From Chloroflexota bacterium (lineage in GTDB: Bacteria > Chloroflexota > UBA11872 > UBA12225), in assembly GCA_030447525.1 (NCBI GenBank), contig JAUJOR010000002.1, forward strand, positions 219,931 to 283,930: a stretch of 64,000 bases of DNA, given 5' to 3'. The notes under the pieces are model-generated. The model did no database searches and was not told the origin of the DNA. It was given only the letters and a program-made list of their open reading frames with translations. The position numbers and the translations under genes were made by a program. Below, one piece after another: positions 16,623 through 25,024 of the stretch (position 1 is the stretch's first letter; every line of letters starts with the position of its first letter).

Positions 16623-17431
16623 CGGCCGTCTCCCCCCGCGGCGTCCTCGGGGGTACCTGGTACCCCGGGTACCGGGGCAGCACCACTCGACGTTGCGCCA
16701 TCCAGGGGGACAGGCCCCGCCACACCGAGCGCTGGCGGTGCCGGTGGCGTGTCCACGGGTGGCGCGACCAGCTTGTAGCCCAGACCCCGCACCGTCTGCA
16801 CTTGCGCCCTGCTACCGGAGAGCTTGTCTCGCAGCCAGGTCACGTGGACGTCCACCGTGCGGCTGTCGCCAAAGTACTCGTAGCCCCACACCCGGCTGAG
16901 GAGGGACTCGCGGGTCAGGACACGCCCCTGTTCCTGGGCCAGCGCTAGGAGGAGGTCGAACTCCTTGGCGCGCAGCTGCACCGAACGCCCGGCCACGGTG
17001 ACTTCGCGCCGGGCAGGGTCGATGCGGATGTCCCCGCTCTCGACGGCCACGTCCTCGTCCAGTGGATGCTGGGTGCGGCGCAGGACGGCCTTGACACGGG
17101 CGACCAGTTCCCGCGGGTTGAAGGGCTTGGTGACATAGTCGTCGGCACCCAGCTCGAGACCGACGATCTTGTCTACGTCATCGGTGCGGGCGGTGAGCAT
17201 GATCACCGGGATGTTGCTTTCCTTGCGCAGCCGGCGGCAGACCTCCCAGCCGTCCAGCCGTGGCATCATCAAGTCCAGGACGATCAAGTCTGGGCGCAGG
17301 CGACGGGCCTTATCCAGGGCCTCCTGCCCATCGGCGGCCGTCTCCACCCGGAAGCCCTCGTTGGAGAGATAGAGCTTGATCAGCTGGACGATGTGCTTTT
17401 CGTCGTCCGCAACTACTATGGTGGTGGGCAT
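16619..17431 (-). CDS. OmpR/PhoB-family response regulator
   Basis: 270 residues. The receiver domain (VVADDEKHI; phospho-acceptor Asp in LIVLDLMMPRLDG; Lys in YVTKPFNPRE) is followed by a winged-helix DNA-binding domain (LRAKEFDLLLALA and SRTVDVHVTWLRDKL). The tail after about 235 is Pro/Ala-rich. The ATG at 17431 was chosen because the receiver starts 5 residues later and GAGAGGGAG stands upstream. First gene of the two-component operon. A repeat at 17545-17571 in its upstream region could be its own operator. Confidence 0.93.
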   Translation of the reverse strand: MPTTIVVADDEKHIVQLIKLYLSNEGFRVETAADGQEALDKARRLRPDLIVLDLMMPRLDGWEVCRRLRKESNIPVIMLTARTDDVDKIVGLELGADDYVTKPFNPRELVARVKAVLRRTQHPLDEDVAVESGDIRIDPARREVTVAGRSVQLRAKEFDLLLALAQEQGRVLTRESLLSRVWGYEYFGDSRTVDVHVTWLRDKLSGSRAQVQTVRGLGYKLVAPPVDTPPAPPALGVAGPVPLDGATSSGAAPVPGVPGTPEDAAGGDGR

Positions 17432-17830
17432 GCCCCTGCCGCTCCCTCTCTTGGCACCCGTTCTCGAGCTGACCGCAGAGGGCTTCCGCCAGCGACCCTC
17501 CACCGCTAGCCTGCCAGGGCGCGACTAACATCAGATTGGTAGAGTGTTAACATCCTGATAAATCTGTTACCGCTGTGGTAGCCTGCCAGACCCCGGCAAT
17601 CCAGGTCGGTGGGGCGCTCGTATATCCCAGTGACCGGCGATGGTGCTTGCGTGCGAACAGCCCCCTCCACGCGGTGCCTTCGCCGGTCCTTAGCATAATC
17701 TTACGTTGATCCGGTCATCCCGGAGCGTTGACCACGTCCCGCCGGCGCCCGTAAGATGGCCATTGCGCTCGCGGTCGCGTCGTAAGATTGGGCGCCGCCC
17801 GGCGCCGGGCGGCCCGGAGGAGGTTACACG
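17432..17830. other. Divergent intergenic region with a direct-repeat operator candidate
   Basis: No gene is supported here. TGTTAAC (17545-17551), TGATAAA (17556-17562) and TGTTACC (17565-17571) form three similar AT-rich heptads at 11- and 9-base steps. This resembles the spaced heptads bound by PhoB/OmpR regulators, and it is an AT-rich island in very GC-rich sequence. No clear -10/-35 pair is seen. Confidence 0.3.
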
Positions 17831-18361
17831 GTGGGAATCTTGGACAAGCTCTTCGGCGGTAGCTCCGCCAAGCGCCGCCAGGCGGACGAAGAGGCATATC
17901 AGCGCGAGTACGAGCTGCAGGTCGCCCATCTCAAAGAGCTGTTGGACGAGTTCAGCCAGGCCGAGCGGGTGAACGCCAAACCCTACCGCGAGCTCTCCGT
18001 CGGCGAGACCAAGATTGGGAAGACGCCAGCCATCGAGTATCTGGTGAATAGCAGCGCCGTGCGGCTGTACAACCTCCTTCCCATGGAGATGATGCGCCAG
18101 GCGGCGCTGATCGACGCCAAGGCCATGCGGCTGGACGATCTTCCAGAGGGCGAAGAGGTCGGCGAGCTAATCGAGGTCAGGCCCCAGGACGTGGCGGCCG
18201 TCGAGCATGGGGCGATCAACCTGGGTCCGGTGGACGCCTGGAAACGGGCGCAAGGGCAGCGCTGGCGCTTCTTCATCGAGCTGAGCTACAGCGCAGCTGC
18301 GGGCAGCGGGCGCGGGGGCATCCAGACGCGCTACTTTATCGTCGACGGCACCCTGGCGTAG
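17831..18361 (+). CDS. Conserved hypothetical cytoplasmic protein
   Basis: 176 residues, unrecognised. It begins MGILDKLFGG with a charged helix (about 10-50) and continues as a mixed alpha/beta domain ending in TRYFIVDGTLA. No signal peptide, membrane helix or catalytic motif is seen. The GTG start is supported by GGAGGAGG 7 bases upstream. It is divergent from the two-component operon and could belong to its regulon, which is inference only. Confidence 0.65.
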   Translation: MGILDKLFGGSSAKRRQADEEAYQREYELQVAHLKELLDEFSQAERVNAKPYRELSVGETKIGKTPAIEYLVNSSAVRLYNLLPMEMMRQAALIDAKAMRLDDLPEGEEVGELIEVRPQDVAAVEHGAINLGPVDAWKRAQGQRWRFFIELSYSAAAGSGRGGIQTRYFIVDGTLA

Positions 18362-18610
18362 CCCCTGCAGGGCGGGCCATCACCCGCGACGGCTTCGCCC
18401 GTCCTGCCGGTCTGCCGCCCTCGTCCTTCGGTAGCTGCAGCGTGGTAATCGTTCCGGTTCAGCCACCGACGCGGTAGCCCCCGCTGCGGCGTTCGCCTCC
18501 CGAAGTCAGCCGCGACCGGGCCAACAAGTGCCGGAGGGCCTCCGGCGGCGAGCGTCCGCACCAGCCTAGGAGCGCTCACCTGTTTCCTAGACTGCCCGTT
18601 TGACCAGGCA

Positions 18611-20353
18611 GTGACCATCGCCCGCCGACCTCCGATTGGTAGCCCCTCCTCTGGTACTCTCGCCCCTGGTACCCCTGGTACCCGCCCCTTCGGCGCTCTG
18701 GCCCGGCGTGGCGCCGCCCTGCTGGTGGCACTGTGTGCCACGCTGGCTTCGGCCAAGCCGTTGGGAGCCCAGGTGCCGGCACCGTCGTCTGGCAACCTTC
18801 AAGTGGCAACGGCATCCTACGTCGGGGCGACCGGGGCCGTGGCAACGGCCGTGGACGTTGCCTCGGACGGGACAACGGTGGTCGGTGGCGTCGCCGGGCG
18901 GGAGCCAGTCGAGGGCAGTGAGTCCGCGGGAGGTCCGTCCCCGCTTCAGCTCCTCGGCGGCGGAGCCGGCCTGGTCGCCCGGCTTGGCGTGGCGGCTCAT
19001 GGCGGACCGGGGGGCTTTGGAAACGCCAGCGGCCCCGGCGGCGCGCAGCTCCTTTCCCTGACCCGACTCCCCGGGCCGGTCGAAGACCTCCGGGTCAACG
19101 CCAGTGGGGCCATCGCCGTGTGTGGTGAGTTCGGCGTCGCCGTCCTGGACGCCCTGGCGAGCGCCGTGCAGTGGGCGGACACGCCAGGCCCGGTGCGCCG
19201 CTGCGCCTTCGGCGAAGATGGGACGGTGGCCGCCATCGTTGGGCCCTTGCTCTACGTCTATGGCCCGGGGGGCGCCTTGCTGGCGAGCTGGCCCGCCGGT
19301 GGCTCATTGCAGAACGACGTGGCCATCGACTCGCAGCGTGGCCTGGTGTTCGCCACCGGCTACAGCAATCGGCGAACGGTGCCTGGCGGGACGGTGCAGG
19401 TGGCCTTTCTCCGAGCCTGGTCGTTCAGCGGCGCCCCCGTGTGGGCAGACTACGATCCCCCGGTGGAGCGGCTAGGAGCCTGGCGCGCGGACACGCGTGG
19501 CGTGCGCGTCAGCCTGGGACGGGACGGCAAGCTGTACTTTGCAGCCGAAAGCGCCGGGGGGAACTCAATCTTTACGCGGCAGCCGCGCAACGTCGCCCAG
19601 GGGCTGGCCGACGAGCAGCTCGTGCGCACAGACGTGTTTACTAACCCGTGGTACAAGACCACGTCGAACCACATCACCTGGCTCGGTCGCTACGATCCTG
19701 CCGATGGTACGCTGGACAAGGGCCAATTCATCCTCGCTCGCCTGGACGCCGACAGCGTGCGAGGCAACACCATTCGGCCGCGGGCGATCACCGCCGACGA
19801 AGAGGGTCGCGTCTATCTGGCCGGCGTGACAACCGCCAGCATCCACAATCGCGACGCGCGCTCAATCTCAGGCATCCCAGTGGGGCCATATGCCGGGACG
19901 GAGGCCTTTGTCCTCGTGCTCCAACCGGACTTCCGGCGACGCCTCTTGTGGACGACGTTCACTGCCCCCCCACCTTCCGGCGCCGACCTGACACACGATT
20001 CCGTGGCCACCGGCGTCGGCGTGCGCAACGGGATTGCCGCCCTCGCGGCCACCTTGTCCCGGGGGGCGCTGCTGACGGTGAATGCTATCCCCGGAGCGGG
20101 GGCCGCGCCGGGTGCGAATGCGCCGCCGGGTGCGGTCAGCGCCACGGCCACGTCCCTGCCGCGCCCGAGCAGTGGGGCGACGGCGACTCTCCCTGGCGGG
20201 GGCGCGCCGGCGGGTGCGGTTCCTACCGCCACCTCTGGAGCGGCCCTGCCCATGCCCCTGGGGCCTGCCACTTCCGGGGCCTCGCGAGGGTACGTCGCCG
20301 TGTGGCCGCGCAGCGCCGAGGTCGACGACCAGTCCATTCAGGGGCTGGAGTGA
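18611..20353 (+). CDS. Secreted beta-propeller-like protein
   Basis: 580 residues from a GTG with a weak ribosome site; a downstream start is possible. A signal peptide lies at about 32-54 (ALLVALCATLASA). The body shows repeated short beta-strand units of the type D-G-T-V-x-x-V-G and EEGRVYLAGVTT, like SBBP/NHL-type propellers, with a Pro/Ala/Gly/Thr-rich low-complexity segment at about 490-560. No enzyme motif was found. The first codons contain a 9-bp tandem repeat (18664-18681). Monocistronic in appearance; 252 bases after it hold no gene. Confidence 0.65.
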   Translation: MTIARRPPIGSPSSGTLAPGTPGTRPFGALARRGAALLVALCATLASAKPLGAQVPAPSSGNLQVATASYVGATGAVATAVDVASDGTTVVGGVAGREPVEGSESAGGPSPLQLLGGGAGLVARLGVAAHGGPGGFGNASGPGGAQLLSLTRLPGPVEDLRVNASGAIAVCGEFGVAVLDALASAVQWADTPGPVRRCAFGEDGTVAAIVGPLLYVYGPGGALLASWPAGGSLQNDVAIDSQRGLVFATGYSNRRTVPGGTVQVAFLRAWSFSGAPVWADYDPPVERLGAWRADTRGVRVSLGRDGKLYFAAESAGGNSIFTRQPRNVAQGLADEQLVRTDVFTNPWYKTTSNHITWLGRYDPADGTLDKGQFILARLDADSVRGNTIRPRAITADEEGRVYLAGVTTASIHNRDARSISGIPVGPYAGTEAFVLVLQPDFRRRLLWTTFTAPPPSGADLTHDSVATGVGVRNGIAALAATLSRGALLTVNAIPGAGAAPGANAPPGAVSATATSLPRPSSGATATLPGGGAPAGAVPTATSGAALPMPLGPATSGASRGYVAVWPRSAEVDDQSIQGLE

Positions 20354-20591
20354 CCTGCCACCCGTGAGCGCTCCCGTCGGCGAGGACTCTCCTTCCCCGC
20401 TCCAGGCGCCGTGGCCGCCCTACCGGACAGCTCGAGCGTCAGGCTGCCGTCTCGCACGCCACTCCCTGGTCAGCGCCCTTGCGTGCGCCAGGAATGTGGC
20501 CCCCTAGGCAGGCCGGGACCTGCCACCGCCCTGATGCTCCATCTCCGGGCCCGGCGGCGGCCGGCCCGATGACGCCAGGGAATGGGGGATG

Positions 20592-20597
20592 TACTAT
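20592..20597 (+). promoter_or_regulatory. -10 box placed for a leaderless transcript
   Basis: TACTAT ends 8 bases before the ATG at 20606, and no Shine-Dalgarno sequence lies between. Transcription would start at or next to the start codon. Confidence 0.45.
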
Positions 20598-20605
20598 AGG
20601 CCCCC

Positions 20606-21688
20606 ATGAAGATCACCGATGTGACGACGACGGAGTTCTCCCTCGGCCAGGTAGAGCGGCCGTTCTGGAACTCCATCATCCGCACAACGAGCAAGGGCTT
20701 TTCTCGGGTGGAGGTACATACCGACGAAGGGATCACCGGGATGTCCTTCGGCGGGCATCGTAGCCACCTCCTGGGGCGCTTCAGGGAGCTGCTGATCGGC
20801 CAGGACCCACTCTGCGCGGAGGGCTGCTGGGAGCGGTTGTACTCCCATAACCGGAAGCCGGTGGCCAAGGGGGAGTACATCTCCGCCATGGGGGTGATGG
20901 ACATCGCCCTGTGGGACCTGCGTGGAAAGGCCCTGGGGCAGCCATGTTGGAAGCTCCTCGGGGGTCACCGGCAGCGGGTGCCGGTGTACGCCGCCGGAGG
21001 CTACTACGAGGAGGGGAAAGGCATCTCCGAGTTGGTGGCCGAGATGGAGGGCTTCCTGCGCCACGGCTACCGAGCGGTGAAGATGAAGGTAGGCTGGCCG
21101 GGAGCGGGGTTGAAGAAAGACGCCGAGCGCGTACGGGCGGTGCGCCAGGCTATCGGACCGGACGTGGACCTGCTGGTGGACGTCAACAACGCCTGGGACG
21201 CCACAACGGCGATCCGCTTCGGCCGGATGATCGAGCCTTACGAGCCGTACTGGCTCGAAGAGCCGACCCCGGCGGACGACTATCGTGGTCAGGCGGCCAT
21301 CTGCGCCGCCCTGGACATCCCCGTGGCCAGCGGGGAGAACGAGTTCACTCGCTGGGGCTTCCGTGACCTGCTCGACGCCAAGGCGGTAGACATCGTCCAG
21401 GCCGACCCTCGTACGTGTGGCGGGTTTACCGAGTGGCTCAAGATCGCCGCTCTGGCGTCGGCCTATCATCTCCCGATGGCCCCGCACGGGGGACCACACG
21501 TGGGGGCGCATTGTGTCGGGGCAGTGGCCAACGGCCTGATCGTTGAAAGTTACGTCCACTCAATCCAGGGGCACCTCAACGAGTTCGTCGCCCCACCAGA
21601 CATCCGTGACGGCTACGTCACCCTGCCGGATGCCCCGGGGCTGGGGCTGCAGTGGGAAGAGGCTGCCATCAAGCGTCGCCTGGGCTAG
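20606..21688 (+). CDS. Enolase-superfamily sugar-acid dehydratase (mandelate racemase/muconate lactonizing type)
   Basis: 360 residues. The capping domain precedes a barrel with KMKVGWPG (catalytic K-x-K region), VDVNNAWDA (metal Asp), WLEEPTPADDY and SGENEFTRWGF (metal Glu residues), VQADPRTCGG, and a C-terminal MAPHGGPHVGAH His. This layout fits the D-galactonate/mannonate/rhamnonate dehydratase or mandelate racemase subgroups; the exact acid sugar is uncertain. An orphan sugar-binding protein and a mannonate dehydratase remnant lie within 4 kb, consistent with a partly decayed sugar-acid locus. Confidence 0.85.
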   Translation: MKITDVTTTEFSLGQVERPFWNSIIRTTSKGFSRVEVHTDEGITGMSFGGHRSHLLGRFRELLIGQDPLCAEGCWERLYSHNRKPVAKGEYISAMGVMDIALWDLRGKALGQPCWKLLGGHRQRVPVYAAGGYYEEGKGISELVAEMEGFLRHGYRAVKMKVGWPGAGLKKDAERVRAVRQAIGPDVDLLVDVNNAWDATTAIRFGRMIEPYEPYWLEEPTPADDYRGQAAICAALDIPVASGENEFTRWGFRDLLDAKAVDIVQADPRTCGGFTEWLKIAALASAYHLPMAPHGGPHVGAHCVGAVANGLIVESYVHSIQGHLNEFVAPPDIRDGYVTLPDAPGLGLQWEEAAIKRRLG

Positions 21689-21828
21689 GCCCGCCGCCGG
21701 GCACACCGCTAGAGCGGACTAGCCTCACCCCGGCCGAGCGCCCTTTGCCACGCCGTCTCCCGCGCCCGGGAACTGACGTGCGCGTGGGGACGCGTTCGGC
21801 GAGAGCCCCTGCCACGGATCAGCCGCGC

Positions 21829-21862
21829 CACCTGGAGGCCGTCCGGGGACGGCCTCCAGGTG
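21829..21862. terminator. 16-bp perfect inverted repeat at the solute-binding protein gene end
   Basis: Arms 21829-21844 and 21847-21862 are perfectly complementary (CACCTGGAGGCCGTCC and its complement) with two central bases; three more pairs extend it after one mismatch. It starts 4 bases after the minus-strand stop and lies between convergent genes, so it may serve both. No T-tract. Confidence 0.6.
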
Positions 21863-21865
21863 ACG

Positions 21866-23296
21866 CTAGCGCTTCTTCCAGGTGATCGCCTGGCGGCAGT
21901 TGCCGAACTTGACCTGGGCGTTGGCGACGCGGTTGGCCTCCAGCATGGCCTCCCGGGCCGTCTTCTCGCGGTTCATGGCCGCCTTGAGCTGCTCGTCCTG
22001 CAGGCGCACGGCTTCCAGACCGTTCCAATGGTAGAAGGACGTGCGGAAGAGTCCTGTCTTCAGCGGCTCGAGAAATGACTGCATGTGCTTCGGCGGCGCC
22101 TTGAGAAAGGTGCCCGGATCCTCGGCCGCCTTGCGCAGGGCGGGGATCAGCAGCTTGTTCTGGGCCATGACCTGCTGCATCACGTCGCCCCCGATAAACT
22201 TGGCCACGGCATAGGCCTGGTCAGGGTGCTTCGTCTTGGCGTACACCTGCGTCGTGTCGGCGTCGGAGTGGCCGATAAACGGCGTTGCCTTGGTGCCGGT
22301 AGGATAGGGCACCACATCCCACTCGAACTTGTCCCCGATCTGCTGCTGGTAGAGCGTCAGCCGGCCGGTAGATTCCTGACGAAAGCCGATGGTGCCGGCG
22401 ATGAAGGGCTCATTCGAGGGTGACTGCTGGGCCAGCGGTGCCCATTCATTGGGACCGACCATGACTTTCTGCTCATTGACCAGCTTCACCAGGAACTCGT
22501 AGGCCTCGATGCTCTTGGGGTCGTCCAAGGTGTAGCGCATCTTCTCCACGTCGTAGGTCTCTCCGCCGTTGGAGGTCATCCACATCTGGTAGTTGCGGTC
22601 GATGTTGCTAATGCCGTTGCCGTCCACGGCCAGGCCGTAGCTACCCTGTGGGTACTCCCCCCCGGCCGGCTTGGTCACCGTCTTGGCCACGTCCAGGAAC
22701 TCAGTCCACGTCCACTGCCCGTTGTACTTGTCCCATGGATCCGGCGCGCCGTACTTTTGGAGCAGCGACTTGTTATAGGCCAGGAGCATCCCGGTGATGT
22801 AGAAGGGGATGGCGTAGGTCTTGCCGCACCACTGCTCCACCCCGATCAGGTAATAGTCCTTGGCCAGGTCGATCTTGTCCGTCTTGAGGCGCGGCGTCAG
22901 GTCGAGCAGGGCGCCCGAGTCGACGTACTTGGCGGTGCTCCACACGTCATGAATAAAGGTGTCCGGCGCGCTGTCGGCGGCGATCTGCGTGTTGAGCTTG
23001 TCACGGTGATCGCCGGCGAAGACCACGTTGAGCTTGACGTTAGGGTTGCGCTCGCGAAAGACGCGAAACGCCGGCTCCATGATCTCTAGGCGTTGCTGCG
23101 GGAAAAACGTCTGATACGTGATGTCCGCCGGCGCGCCGCTTGGGCCGGGCTTGAGGTCGCCGGCCTGACCGCTGGGACCGGACTGCCCGCAGGCCGCCAA
23201 AGACAGCGCTGCGCCGGTCACCCCCTGAAGGAGCAGGGCGCGACGCTTGGTTGCCCCCTGGGCTATCCGCCCCTGTGATTCCGAGTCTCTAGGCAC
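21866..23296 (-). CDS. Extracellular sugar-binding lipoprotein of an ABC importer (family 1)
   Basis: 476 residues. The N-terminus has twin Arg (TKRRALLLQG) and a lipobox (LSLAAC), so it is an exported, lipid-anchored protein. The mature part has the family 1 solute-binding layout: FRVFRERNPNVKL, ADSAPDTFIHD, LLDLTPRL, YAIPFYITGMLLAYNK and FIAGTIGFRQES. It should bind a carbohydrate for ABC import. No permease or ATPase gene adjoins it, so partners are elsewhere or lost. The GTG start is supported by GGAGG 10 bases upstream. Confidence 0.88.
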   Translation of the reverse strand: MPRDSESQGRIAQGATKRRALLLQGVTGAALSLAACGQSGPSGQAGDLKPGPSGAPADITYQTFFPQQRLEIMEPAFRVFRERNPNVKLNVVFAGDHRDKLNTQIAADSAPDTFIHDVWSTAKYVDSGALLDLTPRLKTDKIDLAKDYYLIGVEQWCGKTYAIPFYITGMLLAYNKSLLQKYGAPDPWDKYNGQWTWTEFLDVAKTVTKPAGGEYPQGSYGLAVDGNGISNIDRNYQMWMTSNGGETYDVEKMRYTLDDPKSIEAYEFLVKLVNEQKVMVGPNEWAPLAQQSPSNEPFIAGTIGFRQESTGRLTLYQQQIGDKFEWDVVPYPTGTKATPFIGHSDADTTQVYAKTKHPDQAYAVAKFIGGDVMQQVMAQNKLLIPALRKAAEDPGTFLKAPPKHMQSFLEPLKTGLFRTSFYHWNGLEAVRLQDEQLKAAMNREKTAREAMLEANRVANAQVKFGNCRQAITWKKR

Positions 23297-23457
23297 TGTG
23301 CTCTGGCCTCCATTTCTGGTTCCCTCGCTCCGACCGTCCTCATGGTCGCACCCGCAGCATATCCCGCGGCGGCGCCGCGCGTCCGGCGCCTCGGCTCAGC
23401 TCCTGATCGCTCCATGATTCACTGCATACCGGCCAGGGAGCCCCGACGCCCGCTAGG

Positions 23458-23559
23458 GTGCAGCGAGCAACCTAGCCGGCGGCACTCCCGGGATCGGTGC
23501 ATCCCCGGCGTTGTGGAGCCCGAGTCGGGTGTGCAGCGAGCAACGTGGCCGGCGGCGCT
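23458..23559. repeat. Two 29-base direct repeats with conserved hairpin potential
   Basis: Copies at 23458-23486 and 23531-23559 match at 26 of 29 positions and begin GTGCAGCGAGCAAC. In each, GTGC at the 5' edge can pair with GCAC (copy 1) or GCGC (copy 2), followed by a bulged T and further pairing. The A/G difference keeps pairing, which hints at an RNA structure. Confidence 0.6.
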
Positions 23560-23717
23560 ACCGGAAGGCCCCGGTAGTACTGGTAGTACTGGTGTGCGGA
23601 GACCTCTGGGCAGGGCAGCCGATGGATGGGGCCGGCTCAGTGACAGCCTCGGAGGACAGCCTCGGAGCGGTACAACGGGGACGCTCCCGGCCGGCTGCCA
23701 AGAAGCATCGATGGAAC

Positions 23718-23761
23718 CGCATGGGCCCCCAGGCACCAATTGGTGCCTGGGGGCCCATGCG
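23718..23761. repeat. 44-base perfect palindrome
   Basis: Positions 23718-23739 are the exact reverse complement of 23740-23761, centred on CCAATTGG, with no loop. It lies 36 bases past the stop of the minus-strand CmpX/MscS-like gene. A terminator role is possible, but the lack of a loop and of a T-tract is unusual; it could also be a protein-binding site or cruciform. Confidence 0.95.
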
Positions 23762-23796
23762 CGGCGAGCCCCGGAGCGATGGACCGGGGCTGTTGG

Positions 23797-24591
23797 CTAG
23801 CCGACGCGAGTGCTGGGTGTCCCGCTGTAAGCCTGCGGGGTGGAGTCACCTTCTTGGCTACGCGCGGCATCGGCCACTCTAGAAGCCTTTTCGGCCACTT
23901 CACCGCGCTTGCTGTACCAATCCTCCAGGATGCGGGAAGCGACCTCTCGCCCCCCCAACCCGAAGGCCAGGGCAAAGGCCACGGCGAAGGTGCCGAGCAG
24001 CGCCGTCCATAGGGTGTTGATGATGGTAGGGGCGATCTGCAGCTGGTCGAGGGCGATCAACGAGGCGAACGTCAGTACGGCCGCTCGGGCGATGGTGCCC
24101 AGGATGTTGGGGTCACCGATGCGGGCTGTGCCGCTGGCGCCCCGCACGAGGTTGGCCACGAAGTTGGCAATCAAGGCCCCCAGCAGGAGGACGATCATGG
24201 CCACCACGACGTTGGGGATAAAGGCGACGATCTGATTGATTACCACGTTGACCTGCGTCAACCCAAAGGCGTTAAACGCCGCCCCGATAAAGATCAGCAG
24301 GAGGAACCAATAGGCCAGTCGGCCGACGACAGCTGCCGGGTCCATCCGCACCCCTGCCTTGATCAGGAACTGGTCGATCTCCGCCCGATCCGCCACTTGA
24401 TTGAACCGCACCGCCCGCAGGCCGCGGCTCACCAGCCCTTCCACCGCCTTGGCGATGATCCAGCCCACCAGTAGGATCACCAGCGCACCCAGCAGGCGGG
24501 GGATAAACCCCAACAGCTGGCTCACTGCCCCGGCCAGGGCAAGAAATATGGCGTCTCCCCAGTTGGTGACCGTTGCGAGCGTTCCGTCCAT
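23797..24591 (-). CDS. CmpX/MscS-related integral membrane protein
   Basis: 264 residues with about five hydrophobic helices. Gly/Ala-rich segments such as RLLGALVILLVGWIIAKA and VVVAMIVLLLGALIANFVA are paired conserved TM-helix repeats found in CmpX-like proteins and in some mechanosensitive-channel relatives. AFALAFGLGGREVASR resembles the MscS pore-to-beta-domain junction, but the MscS beta domain is absent. Probable inner-membrane channel-like or structural protein. AGGAGAGG precedes the ATG. Monocistronic. Confidence 0.78.
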   Translation of the reverse strand: MDGTLATVTNWGDAIFLALAGAVSQLLGFIPRLLGALVILLVGWIIAKAVEGLVSRGLRAVRFNQVADRAEIDQFLIKAGVRMDPAAVVGRLAYWFLLLIFIGAAFNAFGLTQVNVVINQIVAFIPNVVVAMIVLLLGALIANFVANLVRGASGTARIGDPNILGTIARAAVLTFASLIALDQLQIAPTIINTLWTALLGTFAVAFALAFGLGGREVASRILEDWYSKRGEVAEKASRVADAARSQEGDSTPQAYSGTPSTRVG

Positions 24592-24838
24592 TTCGTACCT
24601 CTCCTACATAGCTGACAATTGCAACACCGCCGGCGTCACATCCGCCTCTTAACGGCCTCTATGCGCTCCCGCCGCGGGCTGCGGCTGAGGCGCGCTGCCC
24701 TAACATCACCGTGCAAAAGCACCGTGCGCCGGGCCCCGGTCTGCCGTGGCGCACCGCCATTGCCATCTTAACGACGCGGCCGCGGCCGGTGACGCGGCCG
24801 CCGCGTCTACACACCCGGGAAGGCCAGTGCCCGGCGCC

Positions 24839-25024
24839 CTAGCCGGGGGAGATCTCCAGGGCGGCCAGCAGGGCTGTTGAGTAGCCGGCCTCGTCGACAT
24901 ACCCAGGCTCGACGACGCCCGGCACGTTCCGCTCATCGTGGATGTCGAAGCCGTCGGCGCCGGCGTGCGCGGCGAAGCGGATGTAGTCGTCTGAGAGATC
25001 GCGCTGGCGTAAGAGCACCTTCAC
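24839..25024 (-). pseudogene. Truncated N-terminal remnant of a mannonate dehydratase (UxuA-like)
   Basis: 61 residues, starting at GTG that overlaps the DedA stop (GTGA). Residues such as LSDDYIRFAAHAGADGFDIH and ERNVPGVVEPGYVDEAG match the beginning of UxuA-type mannonate dehydratases as I recall them, but those proteins are 300-400 residues. After ALEISPG the frame stops, and no continuation is visible in other frames of the next 250 bases, which are low-complexity and GC-rich. A true small protein is less likely. Confidence 0.55.

Larger units (their letters stand above)
23297..23796. other. 500-base repeat-rich intergenic region without a gene
   Basis: No supported reading frame. It contains a pair of diverged 29-base repeats (23458-23486, 23531-23559), a 9-bp tandem repeat GGTAGTACT (23573-23590), a 13-bp perfect tandem repeat GACAGCCTCGGAG (23642-23667) and a 44-base palindrome. 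It separates two same-strand genes, so it lies upstream of the solute-binding protein gene. Confidence 0.7.

Noticed and set aside
23458-23700. T-box or other known riboswitch in the repeat-rich spacer
   Set aside because: No T-box antiterminator core (T-G-G-x-A-C-C-G-C-G) or other aptamer consensus could be matched on either strand.
23718-23761. Insertion-sequence end or IS remnant
   Set aside because: No transposase fragment, target-site duplication or second copy is visible in the window.
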